DNA of 64,000 nt from positions 186,001 to 250,000 of the forward strand of contig NZ_JAINRC010000004.1 in NCBI RefSeq assembly GCF_020400655.1, written 5' to 3'. A program made the translations under genes and the position numbers. The first letter of the stretch is position 1, and every line of letters starts with the position of its first letter. The notes below the pieces were generated by a model, which was not told the origin of the DNA, made no database searches, and was given only the letters and a program-made list of their open reading frames with translations. Shown here piece by piece: positions 52,481 through 61,231 of this stretch. Source of the DNA: Streptomyces spinosus. Its GTDB lineage: Bacteria > Actinomycetota > Actinomycetes > Streptomycetales > Streptomycetaceae.

Positions 52481-52492
52481 TAAGGTCGGTGC
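52481..52492 (+). promoter_or_regulatory. -10 element TAAGGT of the S4-domain gene
   Basis: TAAGGT (52481-52486), 6 bases, ATG 52493: leaderless geometry. Confidence 0.5.
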
Positions 52493-53173
52493 ATGGCTAC
52501 CGATGACGCGGACGAGAACGTGGACCGTGGGACCGTCGAGGAAACCGGCGAGCCGGCCGCGGCCGGCCCCGCCCCCGACGGCCGGCCGCTCGATCCCAGG
52601 ATCGCCGCCGCGGTGGCCGCCGCCGAGGCCGCCGGGCCCGCCGGCGGTGAGACCGTCCGTATCGACAGCTGGATCTGGGCCGTCCGCCTGATCAAGACCC
52701 GTTCCCTCGGCGCCACCGCCTGCCGGGGCGGGCATGTGCACGTGAACGGTGAGCGGGTGAAGCCCGCCCACTCCGTGCACGTCGGCGACGAGGTGCGGCT
52801 GCGGCACGAGGGCCGGGAACGGATCGTGATCGTCAAGCGCCTGATCCGCAAGCGGGTGGGCGCACCCGTGGCCGCCCAGTGCTACATCGACAACTCCCCT
52901 CCGCCTCCGCCCCGCGAGGCCACGGCTCCCGCCGGCCTCCGCGACCGTGGCACCGGCCGCCCCACCAAGCGGGACCGCCGCGAACTGGAACGCCTCCGCG
53001 GTGTCACCGGCCCGGGCATCCCGGCCGGCTTCCCCGGTTTGACCGATCCGGGCGGCCCCGGCGCGTCCGGCGGTCCTGGCGGGACCGGCGGCCGCGGCGG
53101 ACGCGGTGGCCCTCGCGCTTCCGGTGGACGCGGCACCTCCGGCGGCTCGGGAGGACGGCCGCGCGGACGCTGA
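52493..53173 (+). CDS. S4 RNA-binding domain protein (Hsp15-like) with a Gly/Arg-rich tail
   Basis: 226 residues. The S4 core (residues about 55-120) reads VRIDSWIWAVRLIKTRSLGATACRGGHVHVNGERVKPAHSVHVGDEVRLRHEGRERIVIVKRLIRKRVG, as in Hsp15/HslR, which binds the stalled 50S subunit with peptidyl-tRNA. An acidic/Ala N-terminal part precedes it. After residue 150 comes a proline patch (PPPPPR), a basic stretch and a C-terminal tail of GGxGG and RGG-type repeats, typical of RNA-binding disordered tails and absent from E. coli Hsp15. A role in ribosome rescue is inferred. Confidence 0.88.
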   Translation: MATDDADENVDRGTVEETGEPAAAGPAPDGRPLDPRIAAAVAAAEAAGPAGGETVRIDSWIWAVRLIKTRSLGATACRGGHVHVNGERVKPAHSVHVGDEVRLRHEGRERIVIVKRLIRKRVGAPVAAQCYIDNSPPPPPREATAPAGLRDRGTGRPTKRDRRELERLRGVTGPGIPAGFPGLTDPGGPGASGGPGGTGGRGGRGGPRASGGRGTSGGSGGRPRGR

Positions 53174-53252
53174 GCCGGCGAGACCGCGCTCGCGCCGGGC
53201 CGTCAGCTGCCGGGGCACCCGAAGCGTCCTTACCCGGCCCATGGCTCCGGTG

Positions 53253-53711
53253 TCACCGTCGGCCCAGCAGCCGCAGCAGTTCCCTGTTATGCGCTCGGCG
53301 GGTCCAGGCGATCAGGGCGAGGGGGACGATCAGGATCAGCGGGGTCGCCGCGTTCTGGCCGTCGAACGCGGTGACCTGGACGGTGAACGCCCCCACCATG
53401 AGCGCGGCGAGGGCGGTCGCCGCCACGGACTGCAGCACGGGGACCAACAGGGCGACGGCTCCGGCGAGTTCGAGTGCGCCGATGGTGTACATGGCCCCGC
53501 TGCCCCAGCCGATCCTGTCGAAGGACTCGACGGCCGTGGGGTGGGCCATGAGCTTGGGCAGGGCGCTCGCGACGCCGTAGAACAGTGCGAGCAGCACCTG
53601 CACCGCGCGCAGGGCGACCCGGGCTCCGCGCGCCCGGCCGGTGAGCACGCCGGCACGCTCGCCGGCGGGCGTCGTCATCGTGGAACTGGCGGGGGCGGTG
53701 GTCTTGGACAT
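53253..53711 (-). CDS. DoxX-family membrane protein
   Basis: 152-residue membrane protein with four helices, matching the DoxX/DoxD-like family. It has RVALRAVQVLLALFYGVASALPKLMAHPTAVESFDRIGWGSGAMYTIGALELAGAVALLVPVLQSVAATALAALMVGAFTVQVTAFDGQNAATPLILIVPLALIAWTRR. The alternating short loops and Gly/Ala-rich helices are typical. AGGAGAG precedes ATG 53711. DoxX proteins take part in quinone or thiol redox reactions in some bacteria, but the role here is unknown. Confidence 0.88.
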   Translation of the reverse strand: MSKTTAPASSTMTTPAGERAGVLTGRARGARVALRAVQVLLALFYGVASALPKLMAHPTAVESFDRIGWGSGAMYTIGALELAGAVALLVPVLQSVAATALAALMVGAFTVQVTAFDGQNAATPLILIVPLALIAWTRRAHNRELLRLLGRR

Positions 53712-53859
53712 GAGGGCTCTCCTGGTGTGGCGGTCCCGATTGCTGTCACCGAGGCAGACCGGCCGGCGCTCCGGAACTCATCGGCGCACACCGCACCGGT
53801 CGAGCACGCTCGCCGTCCCGGTCGATGACGCGCGAACCCGCGTGCGGGAGCCAGGGTGA

Positions 53860-54552
53860 CTACGCCGAGGGAACCGCCCGGACCCACATCCCGTCCGGTG
53901 TCAGATACCTGTCCACCCGCAGTCCCGCTTCCGCCAGCGCCGACTCGAACTGTTCCTTCGTCAGGGGTCTGGAGAGGAACGTCTGCGTCCAGACCGCGTC
54001 CGGGAACACATACTCCGCGTGGACCGAGTTCACCCCCTCCCCGGCCGGCCGCACCGAGGCGATCCGCACGGTGAAGCCGCTCGGGTCGACCCGCTCCCGG
54101 GGCACGTCCGTGTGATGGTCGGCGCCCTCGCGCTGGATCAGCACACATCCGCCGTGCGCGACGTGCCGGGCGCAGGTGCTCAGGATGCCCCTGCGCACGT
54201 CCTCGTCACCGGCGTGCACCAGGAACGACGCGAGCATCACCACGTCGAACCTCTCGCCCAGGTCGAGGCCCTCGATGGAGCTGTGTATCGTGCGCGCTCC
54301 GCGGACCCGGGCCAGCATGTCGGCCGACTCGTCCACCGCCGTCACCGTGAAGCCGCGCTCCAGCAGCGGATGGGTCACCCGGCCGACGCCGCTGCCGAGT
54401 TCCAGGATGTGCGCCCCGGCCGGTACGGCCGCGGCGATGATGTCCGGCTCCTCCCCCACCGGCAGGCGCGCGTACAACTCGACCGCGCAGCCGTCCGGGG
54501 TGATCACACCCGGTCCCGTGCCCTCGTAGCCCTCACGCATCTCGATCCTCAT
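53860..54552 (-). CDS. Class I SAM-dependent methyltransferase
   Basis: 230-residue methyltransferase. Motif I is ILELGSGVGRVTHPLLERGFTVTAVDESADML, then SIEGLDLGERFDVVMLASFLVHAGDEDVRRGILSTCARHVAHGGCVLIQREG, giving motifs II to IV. The C-terminal part has ADAVWTQTFLSRPLTKEQFESALAEAGLRVDRYL-like sequence (FPDAVWTQTFLSRPL), found in small-molecule enzymes. ATG 54552 is chosen as MRIEMREGYEGTGPGV; ATG 54540 is possible. The substrate is unknown. Confidence 0.85.
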   Translation of the reverse strand: MRIEMREGYEGTGPGVITPDGCAVELYARLPVGEEPDIIAAAVPAGAHILELGSGVGRVTHPLLERGFTVTAVDESADMLARVRGARTIHSSIEGLDLGERFDVVMLASFLVHAGDEDVRRGILSTCARHVAHGGCVLIQREGADHHTDVPRERVDPSGFTVRIASVRPAGEGVNSVHAEYVFPDAVWTQTFLSRPLTKEQFESALAEAGLRVDRYLTPDGMWVRAVPSA

Positions 54553-54614
54553 GCCCGGACAACGGTCCGCCTCCGCACGCCCGTTCCCACCCTCCCCCGG
54601 TTCACTCGTTCGAG

Positions 54615-55574
54615 CTATTCGGTCCGGAAGGGGAACCATCCGTGCCCGATGTACCAGTGGCCGCCCGCCCGCAGATGGTCCCCGACCGCCCGCTCCACGG
54701 ACGTCCGGCGGGGCAGCGTGGCCACCGGCAGGTCCGGGTCCCCGAAGACGAACTGGACGGGCTCGGTGTCGGCCGGCTCGCCCTGCTCACGGGCGATGCG
54801 GAACCGTTCCTGGAACCGCACGATGTTGGAGTCGGCGGGCAGATACCGCCGCAACTGCGGGTCCAGCAGCCAGGAGTGGCACAGCACCGCCACCGGCCGC
54901 TCCTCGGGGAAGTGCCGGGCGAAGAACGCACGGGCCAGCGCCAGGGAGCGGTCGCAGGCGGACGGGGTCAGCGGGCCGTGGAAGTCGGGGACGTGCAGGT
55001 TCAGGCAGGGCGTCCCGGGAGTCGCGTCGAGTCCGGCCGGCGCCGTCACCCGCGCGTCGAGGTCCCCGAGCCTCGCCCGCTCGAACTGCAGCCGCCCCAG
55101 TTGGTACAGCTCGCCGCGGAAGTGCCGGACCAGCCAGCGCAGTGACCGCATCCCGGCCCTGCCGTGACGCCTGCGGTGAAGGGCGAGGTGACGGCCGAGG
55201 TCGGCCAGGGTACGCCGGGAGATCTCGGCCGGGATGCCGCGCGCCCGGTGGTACGCCCGGGTGCGGGGCAGCGCGGCGAGGAGGACGTGCACGGCGAAGG
55301 TGTCCGTCGGACCGGCCGGGGCCGAGGCGAGCAGGCCGGGCAGGTCGGGCGTGCGGCCGGTGTCCTCCGGCTCCCGGAAGAGCTCCTCGACGCATTCCGC
55401 CAGGAGCCGGAGCGTGCCGGGATCAGCGGTCAGCCCGCGCCACTGGGCGACCAGTTCGTTGACGTCCTCGTGCGGCACGGCCAGGTCGAGGAGCAGTGCG
55501 GGCAGGTCGTCGGCGTCCGGCAGCACGGGCGGTCCCCCTTCGGCCTCGACGGGCGGCTCGGCACGCCCTCTCAT
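54615..55574 (-). CDS. Acyltransferase-domain protein (two-domain GNAT type)
   Basis: 319-residue cytoplasmic protein. The N-terminal half is helical (LPALLLDLAVPHEDVNELVAQWRGL, LRLLAECVEELF) and leads to LLAALPRTRAYHRARGIPAEISRRTLADLGRHL; the C-terminal half has GRLQFERARLGDL, LNLHVPDFHGPLTPSACDRSLALARAFFARHFPEE and VLCHSWLLDPQLRRYLPADSNIVRFQERFRI. This matches the NAT_N/GNAT_C type of acyltransferases found in actinobacteria. The H-V-P and H-S-W motifs are likely active-site residues. The start ATG 55574 has GGGAG upstream. The reaction is unknown. Confidence 0.72.
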   Translation of the reverse strand: MRGRAEPPVEAEGGPPVLPDADDLPALLLDLAVPHEDVNELVAQWRGLTADPGTLRLLAECVEELFREPEDTGRTPDLPGLLASAPAGPTDTFAVHVLLAALPRTRAYHRARGIPAEISRRTLADLGRHLALHRRRHGRAGMRSLRWLVRHFRGELYQLGRLQFERARLGDLDARVTAPAGLDATPGTPCLNLHVPDFHGPLTPSACDRSLALARAFFARHFPEERPVAVLCHSWLLDPQLRRYLPADSNIVRFQERFRIAREQGEPADTEPVQFVFGDPDLPVATLPRRTSVERAVGDHLRAGGHWYIGHGWFPFRTE

Positions 55575-55653
55575 CGAGGGCTCCCGTCGCCCCGTCGAGT
55601 GTTGATGCACGTCGTCGTCGAAGAGTACGTTGCAAAGGAGGAGTGGTGGTCCG

Positions 55654-55977
55654 ATGCGTACGGGCAGTGAACCGGCGACCGCGCGCAGTGCGCTGCGGGC
55701 ACGCTTCTGGCTGTGCCTGTGGGGGCTTGGCTGGGCGGTGTTCGGCACGGCGGCGTTCGCGCTCGCCGGGCGCCCGGGCTGGGCGGCGGCCTGTGGGGTG
55801 CTGTGGCTGCTGGTCACCGTCGACCTGACCGTGATCCTGCGGCACATCCGGCAGGGCCCGCACTACCAGCCGGGCCGGGACGTACCCCCGTACCCGCCGC
55901 CGGACGGCCCGCCGTATCCGGAGCGGCCGAAACACCACCACCCGTACCGGGGGGCATCGCGGCACCGCCATCCGTGA
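55654..55977 (+). CDS. DUF6343-type small membrane protein
   Basis: 107-residue protein: a short basic N-terminus (RTGSEPATARSALRARF), two hydrophobic helices (LWGLGWAVFGTAAFALAG and WAAACGVLWLLVTVDLTVI) and a proline/tyrosine/histidine-rich cytoplasmic or external tail (YPPPDGPPYPERPKHHHPY). It matches the DUF6343 family common in streptomycetes. An AAAGGAGG site lies about 14 bases before ATG 55654, rather far. It is divergent from the acyltransferase gene. Confidence 0.75.
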   Translation: MRTGSEPATARSALRARFWLCLWGLGWAVFGTAAFALAGRPGWAAACGVLWLLVTVDLTVILRHIRQGPHYQPGRDVPPYPPPDGPPYPERPKHHHPYRGASRHRHP

Positions 55978-56025
55978 CCGGCCGGCGCCGTCGGGTGACG
56001 ACCGGCGCGCCGCTGCGCCCGTCCG

Positions 56026-56406
56026 TCACTCCTCGAAGCGTGCCGCCTTCAGGTACTGCGGGTTGGGGTCCAGCGCCGCCGCCAGCCGGAAGTGGCGCTT
56101 GGCCTGGTCGGGGCGGCCCTGACGCTCGTAGGTGCGGGCCAGCGCGAAGTGCGCGTACGCGTTGTCCGGCTCGCGCTCCAGCACGATGGTGAACTCGAGC
56201 TCGGCGGGACGCAGTTGCGCCGCGGCGAAGAAGGCGCGGGCGCGCAGCAGCCGGGCGGCGGTGTTCTCGGGGTGCGCGGCGATGACGCCGTCGAGCAGCT
56301 TCACCGCGCCCCGGGGGTCCCGCGCGTTGAGCAGTTGCTCGGCGGCACGGAAATCGATGACATGCGTTTCCGGAGTACGTCCGGTGGAACCGCTGGTCTC
56401 GGGCAC
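56026..56406 (-). CDS. Tetratricopeptide-repeat protein
   Basis: 126-residue protein with three TPR-like helix pairs: FRAAEQLLNARDPRGAVKLLDGVIAAHPENTAARLLRARAFFAAAQL, then PAELEFTIVLEREPDNAYAHFALARTYERQGRPDQAKRHFRLAAALDPNPQYL. The W-x-x-L-G-x-x-Y and A-x-x-x-F/A-x-x-A-L-x-x-x-P positions are met. It should act as a protein-protein interaction scaffold; the partner is unknown. GTG 56406 is preceded by AAGGA. Confidence 0.87.
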   Translation of the reverse strand: MPETSGSTGRTPETHVIDFRAAEQLLNARDPRGAVKLLDGVIAAHPENTAARLLRARAFFAAAQLRPAELEFTIVLEREPDNAYAHFALARTYERQGRPDQAKRHFRLAAALDPNPQYLKAARFEE

Positions 56407-56496
56407 GGCAGAGTCCTTCCCTCACTGCCGCGCTTCAACGCGCCGAGCCGGGCCGCTATTCCGTACCGGCAGGCTCTGACGGGCGTTTCGCGCCGC

Positions 56497-57150
56497 CTAT
56501 CCCGTTCTGTCCGCTCCGTCGTCGCCCTCCGTGCCCTCAGGGGCCGCGCCGGCCTGCCGCGCCCGGTGGGCGAGGTCGTCCCAGACCTCGGCGACGCGCC
56601 TCTTCAGCGCGTCCAGGGGCACGTCGTTGTCGATCACGATGTCCGCGATCTCCCGGCGCTGCTCGCGGGTCGCCTGCGCGGCCATACGCGCGCGTGCGTC
56701 CTCCTCGGTCATCCCGCGCAGCCGTACCAGCCGGTCGAGCTGGGTAGCGGGGCTCGCGTCGACGACGATCACGACGTCGTAGAGCGGGGCGAGGCCGTTC
56801 TCGGTGAGCAGGGGCACGTCGTGGACCACCACGGCGTCCTCGGCCGCGGCTCTCTCCAGCTCGCGGGAGCGGGCGCCCACCAGGGGGTGCACGATCGAGT
56901 TGAGGAGGGCGAGCTTGTCGGGGTCGGCGAAGACGATGGAACCGAGCCGGGGCCGGTCGAGGCTGCCGTCGGCGGCGAGGACGTCCGTTCCGAAGGCGTC
57001 GACCACCGCCGCGAGACCGGGCGTGCCGGGCTCGACGACCTCGCGCGCGATGCGGTCCGCGTCGATCAGTACGGCCCCGTGCCGCACGAGCAGCCGCGAC
57101 ACCTCGCTCTTGCCGGCGCCGATCCCGCCGGTCAGGCCCACTGTCAGCAT
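56497..57150 (-). CDS. coaE: Dephospho-CoA kinase
   Basis: 217-residue kinase that adds the 3' phosphate to dephospho-CoA, the last step of coenzyme A synthesis. It begins [21 protein letters not shown] with the P-loop GGIGAGKS, then [27 protein letters not shown], and [68 protein letters not shown], the CoA-binding and lid blocks. The actinobacterial C-terminal GrpB-like extension is absent. ATG 57150 lies 7 bases after TAAGCT. The gene is monocistronic. Confidence 0.95.
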   Translation of the reverse strand: MLTVGLTGGIGAGKSEVSRLLVRHGAVLIDADRIAREVVEPGTPGLAAVVDAFGTDVLAADGSLDRPRLGSIVFADPDKLALLNSIVHPLVGARSRELERAAAEDAVVVHDVPLLTENGLAPLYDVVIVVDASPATQLDRLVRLRGMTEEDARARMAAQATREQRREIADIVIDNDVPLDALKRRVAEVWDDLAHRARQAGAAPEGTEGDDGADRTG

Positions 57151-57163
57151 GAGCGGAAGCTTA
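57151..57163 (-). promoter_or_regulatory. -10 element TAAGCT of coaE, leaderless geometry
   Basis: TAAGCT (57163-57158), then 7 bases, then the ATG at 57150. Confidence 0.5.
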
Positions 57164-57195
57164 GGCCCTGGCTGCGCCGGCGGGACCGGCGGAGG

Positions 57196-58134
57196 TCAGT
57201 TGTCGCCCTCGCGCTCCGCCAGGAAGCGCTCGAACTCCCGCCCGATCTCGTCGGCCGACGGGATCTCCACGGGCTCGGCCAGCATGTTGCCCCGGGTCTC
57301 GGCGCCCGCTGCGGCGTCGTACTGGTGCTCAAGGCCCTGGACCAGCGCGGTCAGTTCCTCGTCGCCCTCCTGGATCTGCCGGTCGATCTCGGTCTGCGTG
57401 CGGTGCGCGTCGGTGCGCAGCGCGTGGGCGACGCCGGGCAGGACCAGGCCGGTGGCGGCCGTGATGGCCTCCAGGACGGTCAGCGCGGCGTCCGGGTACG
57501 GCGAACGGGCGATGTAGTGCGGGACGTGTGCGGCGACGCCCAGGACGTCGTGCCCGGCCTCCATGAGGCGGTATTCGAGCAGCGACTCGGCGCTGCCGGG
57601 CACCTGCGCCTCCTCGAAGGGGCTGCGGTGGCCGGGGACGAGGTCGGTGCGGTTGCCGTGCGGGGTCAGGCCCACGGGGCGGGTGTGCGGGACGCCCATG
57701 GGGATGCCGTGGAAGTTGACGGACAGGCGGACGCCGAGCCGTTCCACTATCTGCCGCACGGCCGCCGCGAACCGCTCCCACTCCACGTCGGGCTCGGGGC
57801 CGGACAGCAGCAGGAACGGGGCACCGGTGGTGTCCTGGACGAGGCGGACCTCGATGGCCGGGGTCTCGTAGCCGGTCCAGCGGTCCCGCTTGAAGGTCAG
57901 CAGGGGCCGGCGGGCGCGGTAGTCCACGAGCCGGTCGTGGTCGAACCGGGCCACGACCTGGTGGGGCAGCGAGTCGAGCAGCCGGTCGACGATCTGGTCG
58001 CCGGTCTCGCCCGCGTCGATGTATCCGTCGAAGTGGTAGAGCATGACAAGGCCGGCCGACTCCTGGGCGAGCGCCATGTCCACCACGGCGAGGCCCTTCG
58101 GCTCCCATGCGTACAAACCCTGCGGATCAAGCAC
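57196..58134 (-). CDS. PAC2-family protein
   Basis: 312-residue member of the PAC2 family, named after proteasome assembly chaperone 2; in actinobacteria such proteins form trimers with an unknown role. The core reads [53 protein letters not shown], then [47 protein letters not shown] and [35 protein letters not shown] 58134 has GGAGGAG upstream; the frame is open further without homology. It lies 45 bases upstream of coaE, in the same orientation. Confidence 0.88.
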   Translation of the reverse strand: MLDPQGLYAWEPKGLAVVDMALAQESAGLVMLYHFDGYIDAGETGDQIVDRLLDSLPHQVVARFDHDRLVDYRARRPLLTFKRDRWTGYETPAIEVRLVQDTTGAPFLLLSGPEPDVEWERFAAAVRQIVERLGVRLSVNFHGIPMGVPHTRPVGLTPHGNRTDLVPGHRSPFEEAQVPGSAESLLEYRLMEAGHDVLGVAAHVPHYIARSPYPDAALTVLEAITAATGLVLPGVAHALRTDAHRTQTEIDRQIQEGDEELTALVQGLEHQYDAAAGAETRGNMLAEPVEIPSADEIGREFERFLAEREGDN

Positions 58135-58231
58135 TGTGACCGCTCCTCCTCGTGTTCCCCATGGACAACGCGCCCCGGAACAGGGGAATTCCCGCGACAC
58201 GCCGCTGATCAGCGAACTCCCACTGGACATC

Positions 58232-58260
58232 TTGACGGTCCGTCACCTGGTCCGTACCTT
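58232..58260 (+). promoter_or_regulatory. Housekeeping-sigma promoter of the beta-helix gene
   Basis: TTGACG (58232-58237), a 17-base spacer and TACCTT (58255-58260). The start point would be near 58267, giving a leader of about 75 bases before the ATG at 58341. Confidence 0.7.
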
Positions 58261-58340
58261 CACGACAGCCCGAGTTCAGCAGGCCGGTCGTCGTTCACGT
58301 ATGAGGAACGGTGAGGAACGGCACGACAGGAAGGCACTCC

Positions 58341-59300
58341 ATGCGCATCCGCACGCCGCTCACCTCCCTGTTCGCCGCCCTCGCCGCCGGCGGACTGCTC
58401 GTCACCGCCGCCGGCCCGGCCCCGGCCGCCACCACGATCGAGGTGACTACCGCCGCCCAGCTGAAGGCCGCGCTCGGCGCCGCCGCACCCGGCGACACGA
58501 TCCACCTGGCGGACGGCACGTACACCGGGAACTTCAAGGCGACGACGCCGGGCACGGCGTCCGCCCGCGTCACCCTCACCGGCTCCCCCAGGGCCGTGCT
58601 CACCGCCGGCGGCGGCTACGGCCTCCACCTGAACGGCGCCTCCTACTGGACGGTCCAGGGCGTGACCGTGACCGGCGGCCAGAAGGGCATCGTGATCGAC
58701 ACGGCCGGCGGGGTCGTGGTCGACGGCGTCACGGTGCACGGCCTGGACATGGAGGGCGTGCACTTCCGCTCGTCCAGCACGGACGGCGTGATCAGGAACT
58801 CCAGGATCTACGACACGGGCAACGACGGACGCGGCATGGGCGAGGGCGTCTACGTCGGGACCGCGAACACGCTGTCCGACAGGAGCGACCGCGTACAGAT
58901 CCTGGACAACACGATCGGCCCCGGCGTGGGCGGCGAGAACGTCGACATCAAGGAGGGCACGACCGGCGCCCGGATCATCGGCAACACCTTCGACGGCAGC
59001 GGCCTGACCGGCGCCAACTACGACGACTCCTGGGTCGACGTGAAGGGCAACGACGTCCTCGTCCAGGACAACACCGGCACCGGGACCAGCAACGACGGCT
59101 ACCAGACCCACACCCAGCAGCCCGGCTGGGGCTGCGGCACGGTCTTCAGGGGCAACCGGTCGGACCTGACGGCCGCCACCGGGACGACCCGCCTGGCGAT
59201 CGACGTCACCAACCTCGGGGCCGGCTGCACGACGACGGTCCACAGCAGCAACACGGTGACGGGCGGCAAGGGTCTGACCAACATCACGGTGACCCCGTGA
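58341..59300 (+). CDS. Secreted right-handed beta-helix protein
   Basis: 319-residue exported protein. The signal peptide RIRTPLTSLFAALAAGGLLVTAAGPAPAA ends at ATTIEV. The rest is a parallel beta-helix with repeated short strands (VTLTGSPRAVLT, VTVTGGQKGIVIDTAGGVVVDGVTVHGLDMEGVHFRSS, VQILDNTIGPG, RIIGNTFDGSG, VLVQDNT), as in pectate lyase-like and nitrous-oxide-reductase-type repeats. The GLDMEGVHF strand and the DN/N residues lie on the T2 side. Catalysis is possible, but I cannot name it. The promoter is strong and a terminator follows. Confidence 0.82.
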   Translation: MRIRTPLTSLFAALAAGGLLVTAAGPAPAATTIEVTTAAQLKAALGAAAPGDTIHLADGTYTGNFKATTPGTASARVTLTGSPRAVLTAGGGYGLHLNGASYWTVQGVTVTGGQKGIVIDTAGGVVVDGVTVHGLDMEGVHFRSSSTDGVIRNSRIYDTGNDGRGMGEGVYVGTANTLSDRSDRVQILDNTIGPGVGGENVDIKEGTTGARIIGNTFDGSGLTGANYDDSWVDVKGNDVLVQDNTGTGTSNDGYQTHTQQPGWGCGTVFRGNRSDLTAATGTTRLAIDVTNLGAGCTTTVHSSNTVTGGKGLTNITVTP

Positions 59301-59306
59301 AACACC

Positions 59307-59338
59307 GAGGGGCCGCACCTCGAAAGGTACGGCCCCTC
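59307..59338. terminator. Terminator shared by the beta-helix gene and rpsA
   Basis: GAGGGGCCG and CGGCCCCTC form a 9-bp stem, extended past one bulged base on each side by ACCT/AGGT, around a CGAA tetraloop. It lies 7 bases after the beta-helix stop and 34 after the rpsA stop. No T-run. Confidence 0.72.
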
Positions 59339-59371
59339 AGCCTGCTATCGGCTAAGCCCAGCGGCTAGCGT

Positions 59372-60862
59372 TCAGCTCTGCCCACCGGCCAGCTTCTCGC
59401 GCAGCGCGGCCAGCGCCTCGTCCGAGGCCAGCGCACCGGAGGTGTCCGCGCCCTCGGAGGAGTACGAACCGCCGGTCGCGGCCGGAGCCGCAGCCTCGCC
59501 ACCCTCGGCCGCGGCAGCGGCGTCGGCCTCGCGGGACTTGATGACCTGCTGCTGGTGCTGCTCGAAGCGGGACTGCGCCTCGGCGTACTGGCGCTCCCAC
59601 TCCTCGCGCTGCTTCTCGTAGCCCTCGAGCCAGTCGTTGGTCTCGGGGTCGAAGCCCTCGGGGTAGATGTAGTTGCCCTGGTCGTCGTAGGACGCGGCCA
59701 TGCCGTACAGGGTCGGGTCGAACTCGACCGCGGACGGGTCGGCACCGAAGGACTCGTTGGCCTGCTTCAGCGAGAGGCTGATGCGACGGCGCTCGAGGTC
59801 GATGTCGATGACCTTGACGAAGATCTCGTCGTTGACCTGGACGACCTGCTCCGGGATCTCCACGTGGCGCTCGGCCAGCTCGGAAATGTGGACCAGACCC
59901 TCGATGCCCTCGTCCACGCGGACGAACGCACCGAACGGCACCAGCTTCGTGACCTTGCCGGGCACGACCTGGCCGATCTGGTGGGTGCGGGCGAACTGCT
60001 GCCACGGGTCTTCCTGGGTCGCCTTCAGCGACAGGGAGACGCGCTCGCGGTCCATGTCGACGTCGAGGACCTCGACGGTGACCTCCTGGCCGACCTCGAC
60101 GACCTCGGACGGGTGGTCGATGTGCTTCCAGGACAGCTCGGAGACGTGGACCAGACCGTCGACGCCACCCAGGTCCACGAAGGCACCGAAGTTGACGATC
60201 GAGGAGACCACACCGGAGCGGACCTGACCCTTCTGGAGGGTCGTGAGGAACGTCTGGCGGACCTCGGACTGGGTCTGCTCCAGCCAGGCACGGCGGGACA
60301 GGACCACGTTGTTGCGGTTCTTGTCCAGCTCGATGATCTTGGCCTCGAGCTCCTTGCCGACGTACGGCTGGAGGTCGCGGACGCGGCGCATCTCGACCAG
60401 GGAGGCCGGGAGGAAGCCACGCAGGCCGATGTCGAGGATGAGACCACCCTTGACGACCTCGATGACGGTACCGGTGACGATGCCGTCCTCTTCCTTGATC
60501 TTCTCGATGGTGCCCCAGGCACGCTCGTACTGGGCGCGCTTCTTCGAGAGGATCAGGCGGCCTTCCTTGTCCTCCTTCTGGAGGACCAGGGCCTCGATCT
60601 CGTCGCCCACGGCGACGACCTCGTTCGGGTCGACGTCGTGCTTGATCGAGAGCTCGCGGCTCGGGATGACACCTTCGGTCTTGTAACCGATGTCGAGCAG
60701 GACCTCGTCCCGGTCGACCTTCACGATGACGCCGTCGACGATGTCGCCGTCGTTGAAGTACTTGATCGTCTCGTCGATCGCTGCGAGGAAGGCTTCCTCG
60801 TTACCGATGTCGTTGACCGCTACCTGCGGGGTGGTGGCGGTGGTCTCGGTGCTGCTCGTCAT
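59372..60862 (-). CDS. rpsA: 30S ribosomal protein S1
   Basis: 496-residue S1 protein that binds mRNA at the 30S subunit. Four S1 domains are visible, for example IVDGVIVKVDRDEVLLDIGYKTEGVIPSREL, VTGTVIEVVKGGLILDIGLRGFLPAS, RSGVVSSIVNFGAFVDLGGVDGLVHVSELSW and VPGKVTKLVPFGAFVRVDEGIEGLVHISEL. The C-terminal 140 residues lack further S1 repeats and are acidic and Gln/Glu/Ala-rich, as in actinobacteria. ATG 60862 starts MTSSTETTATTPQ; GGAG lies 11 bases before it. The frame continues upstream with no homology. Confidence 0.97.
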   Translation of the reverse strand: MTSSTETTATTPQVAVNDIGNEEAFLAAIDETIKYFNDGDIVDGVIVKVDRDEVLLDIGYKTEGVIPSRELSIKHDVDPNEVVAVGDEIEALVLQKEDKEGRLILSKKRAQYERAWGTIEKIKEEDGIVTGTVIEVVKGGLILDIGLRGFLPASLVEMRRVRDLQPYVGKELEAKIIELDKNRNNVVLSRRAWLEQTQSEVRQTFLTTLQKGQVRSGVVSSIVNFGAFVDLGGVDGLVHVSELSWKHIDHPSEVVEVGQEVTVEVLDVDMDRERVSLSLKATQEDPWQQFARTHQIGQVVPGKVTKLVPFGAFVRVDEGIEGLVHISELAERHVEIPEQVVQVNDEIFVKVIDIDLERRRISLSLKQANESFGADPSAVEFDPTLYGMAASYDDQGNYIYPEGFDPETNDWLEGYEKQREEWERQYAEAQSRFEQHQQQVIKSREADAAAAAEGGEAAAPAATGGSYSSEGADTSGALASDEALAALREKLAGGQS

Positions 60863-61231
60863 GTGGGAAAGGGCTCCGGTACGGACATTGAAGTCGTAGG
60901 TACTGCTTACGCCGGGAGCCCGTTTCGCTCTGCAGAAGCCGGACAGCCAAGGAAGCGCCACTTTGAGCACCGGGTGCCCGGTGGCGCCTCGACAACCGAG
61001 GGGACATACAACAGATGCGAGCGCAGCCTGCTACGTCTGAGGTGCGCAGGCCCGCAGCGCAACTTGTAGCATACGGGGGCAGCCGGACATGGTCAATGCG
61101 CGAAGGCGCACACCCGGGGCAGATCGCCGTATTTCCGGCAGAAGAAACGTCCCGACAGGCCACGCGGGCAGGGGGACCGCTTCCGCACGGACCCCCGGCG
61201 GGCTGGACGGAAGAGTACGACGAGGGAGCCG
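60863..61231. other. Divergent region between rpsA and a methyltransferase gene
   Basis: About 370 bases that must hold the rpsA promoter and leader. On the minus strand TTGCGC near 61060 is one possible -35, but no matching -10 was certain. Small frames here (for example at 61015-61248 plus) are shadows without homology. Confidence 0.45.
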
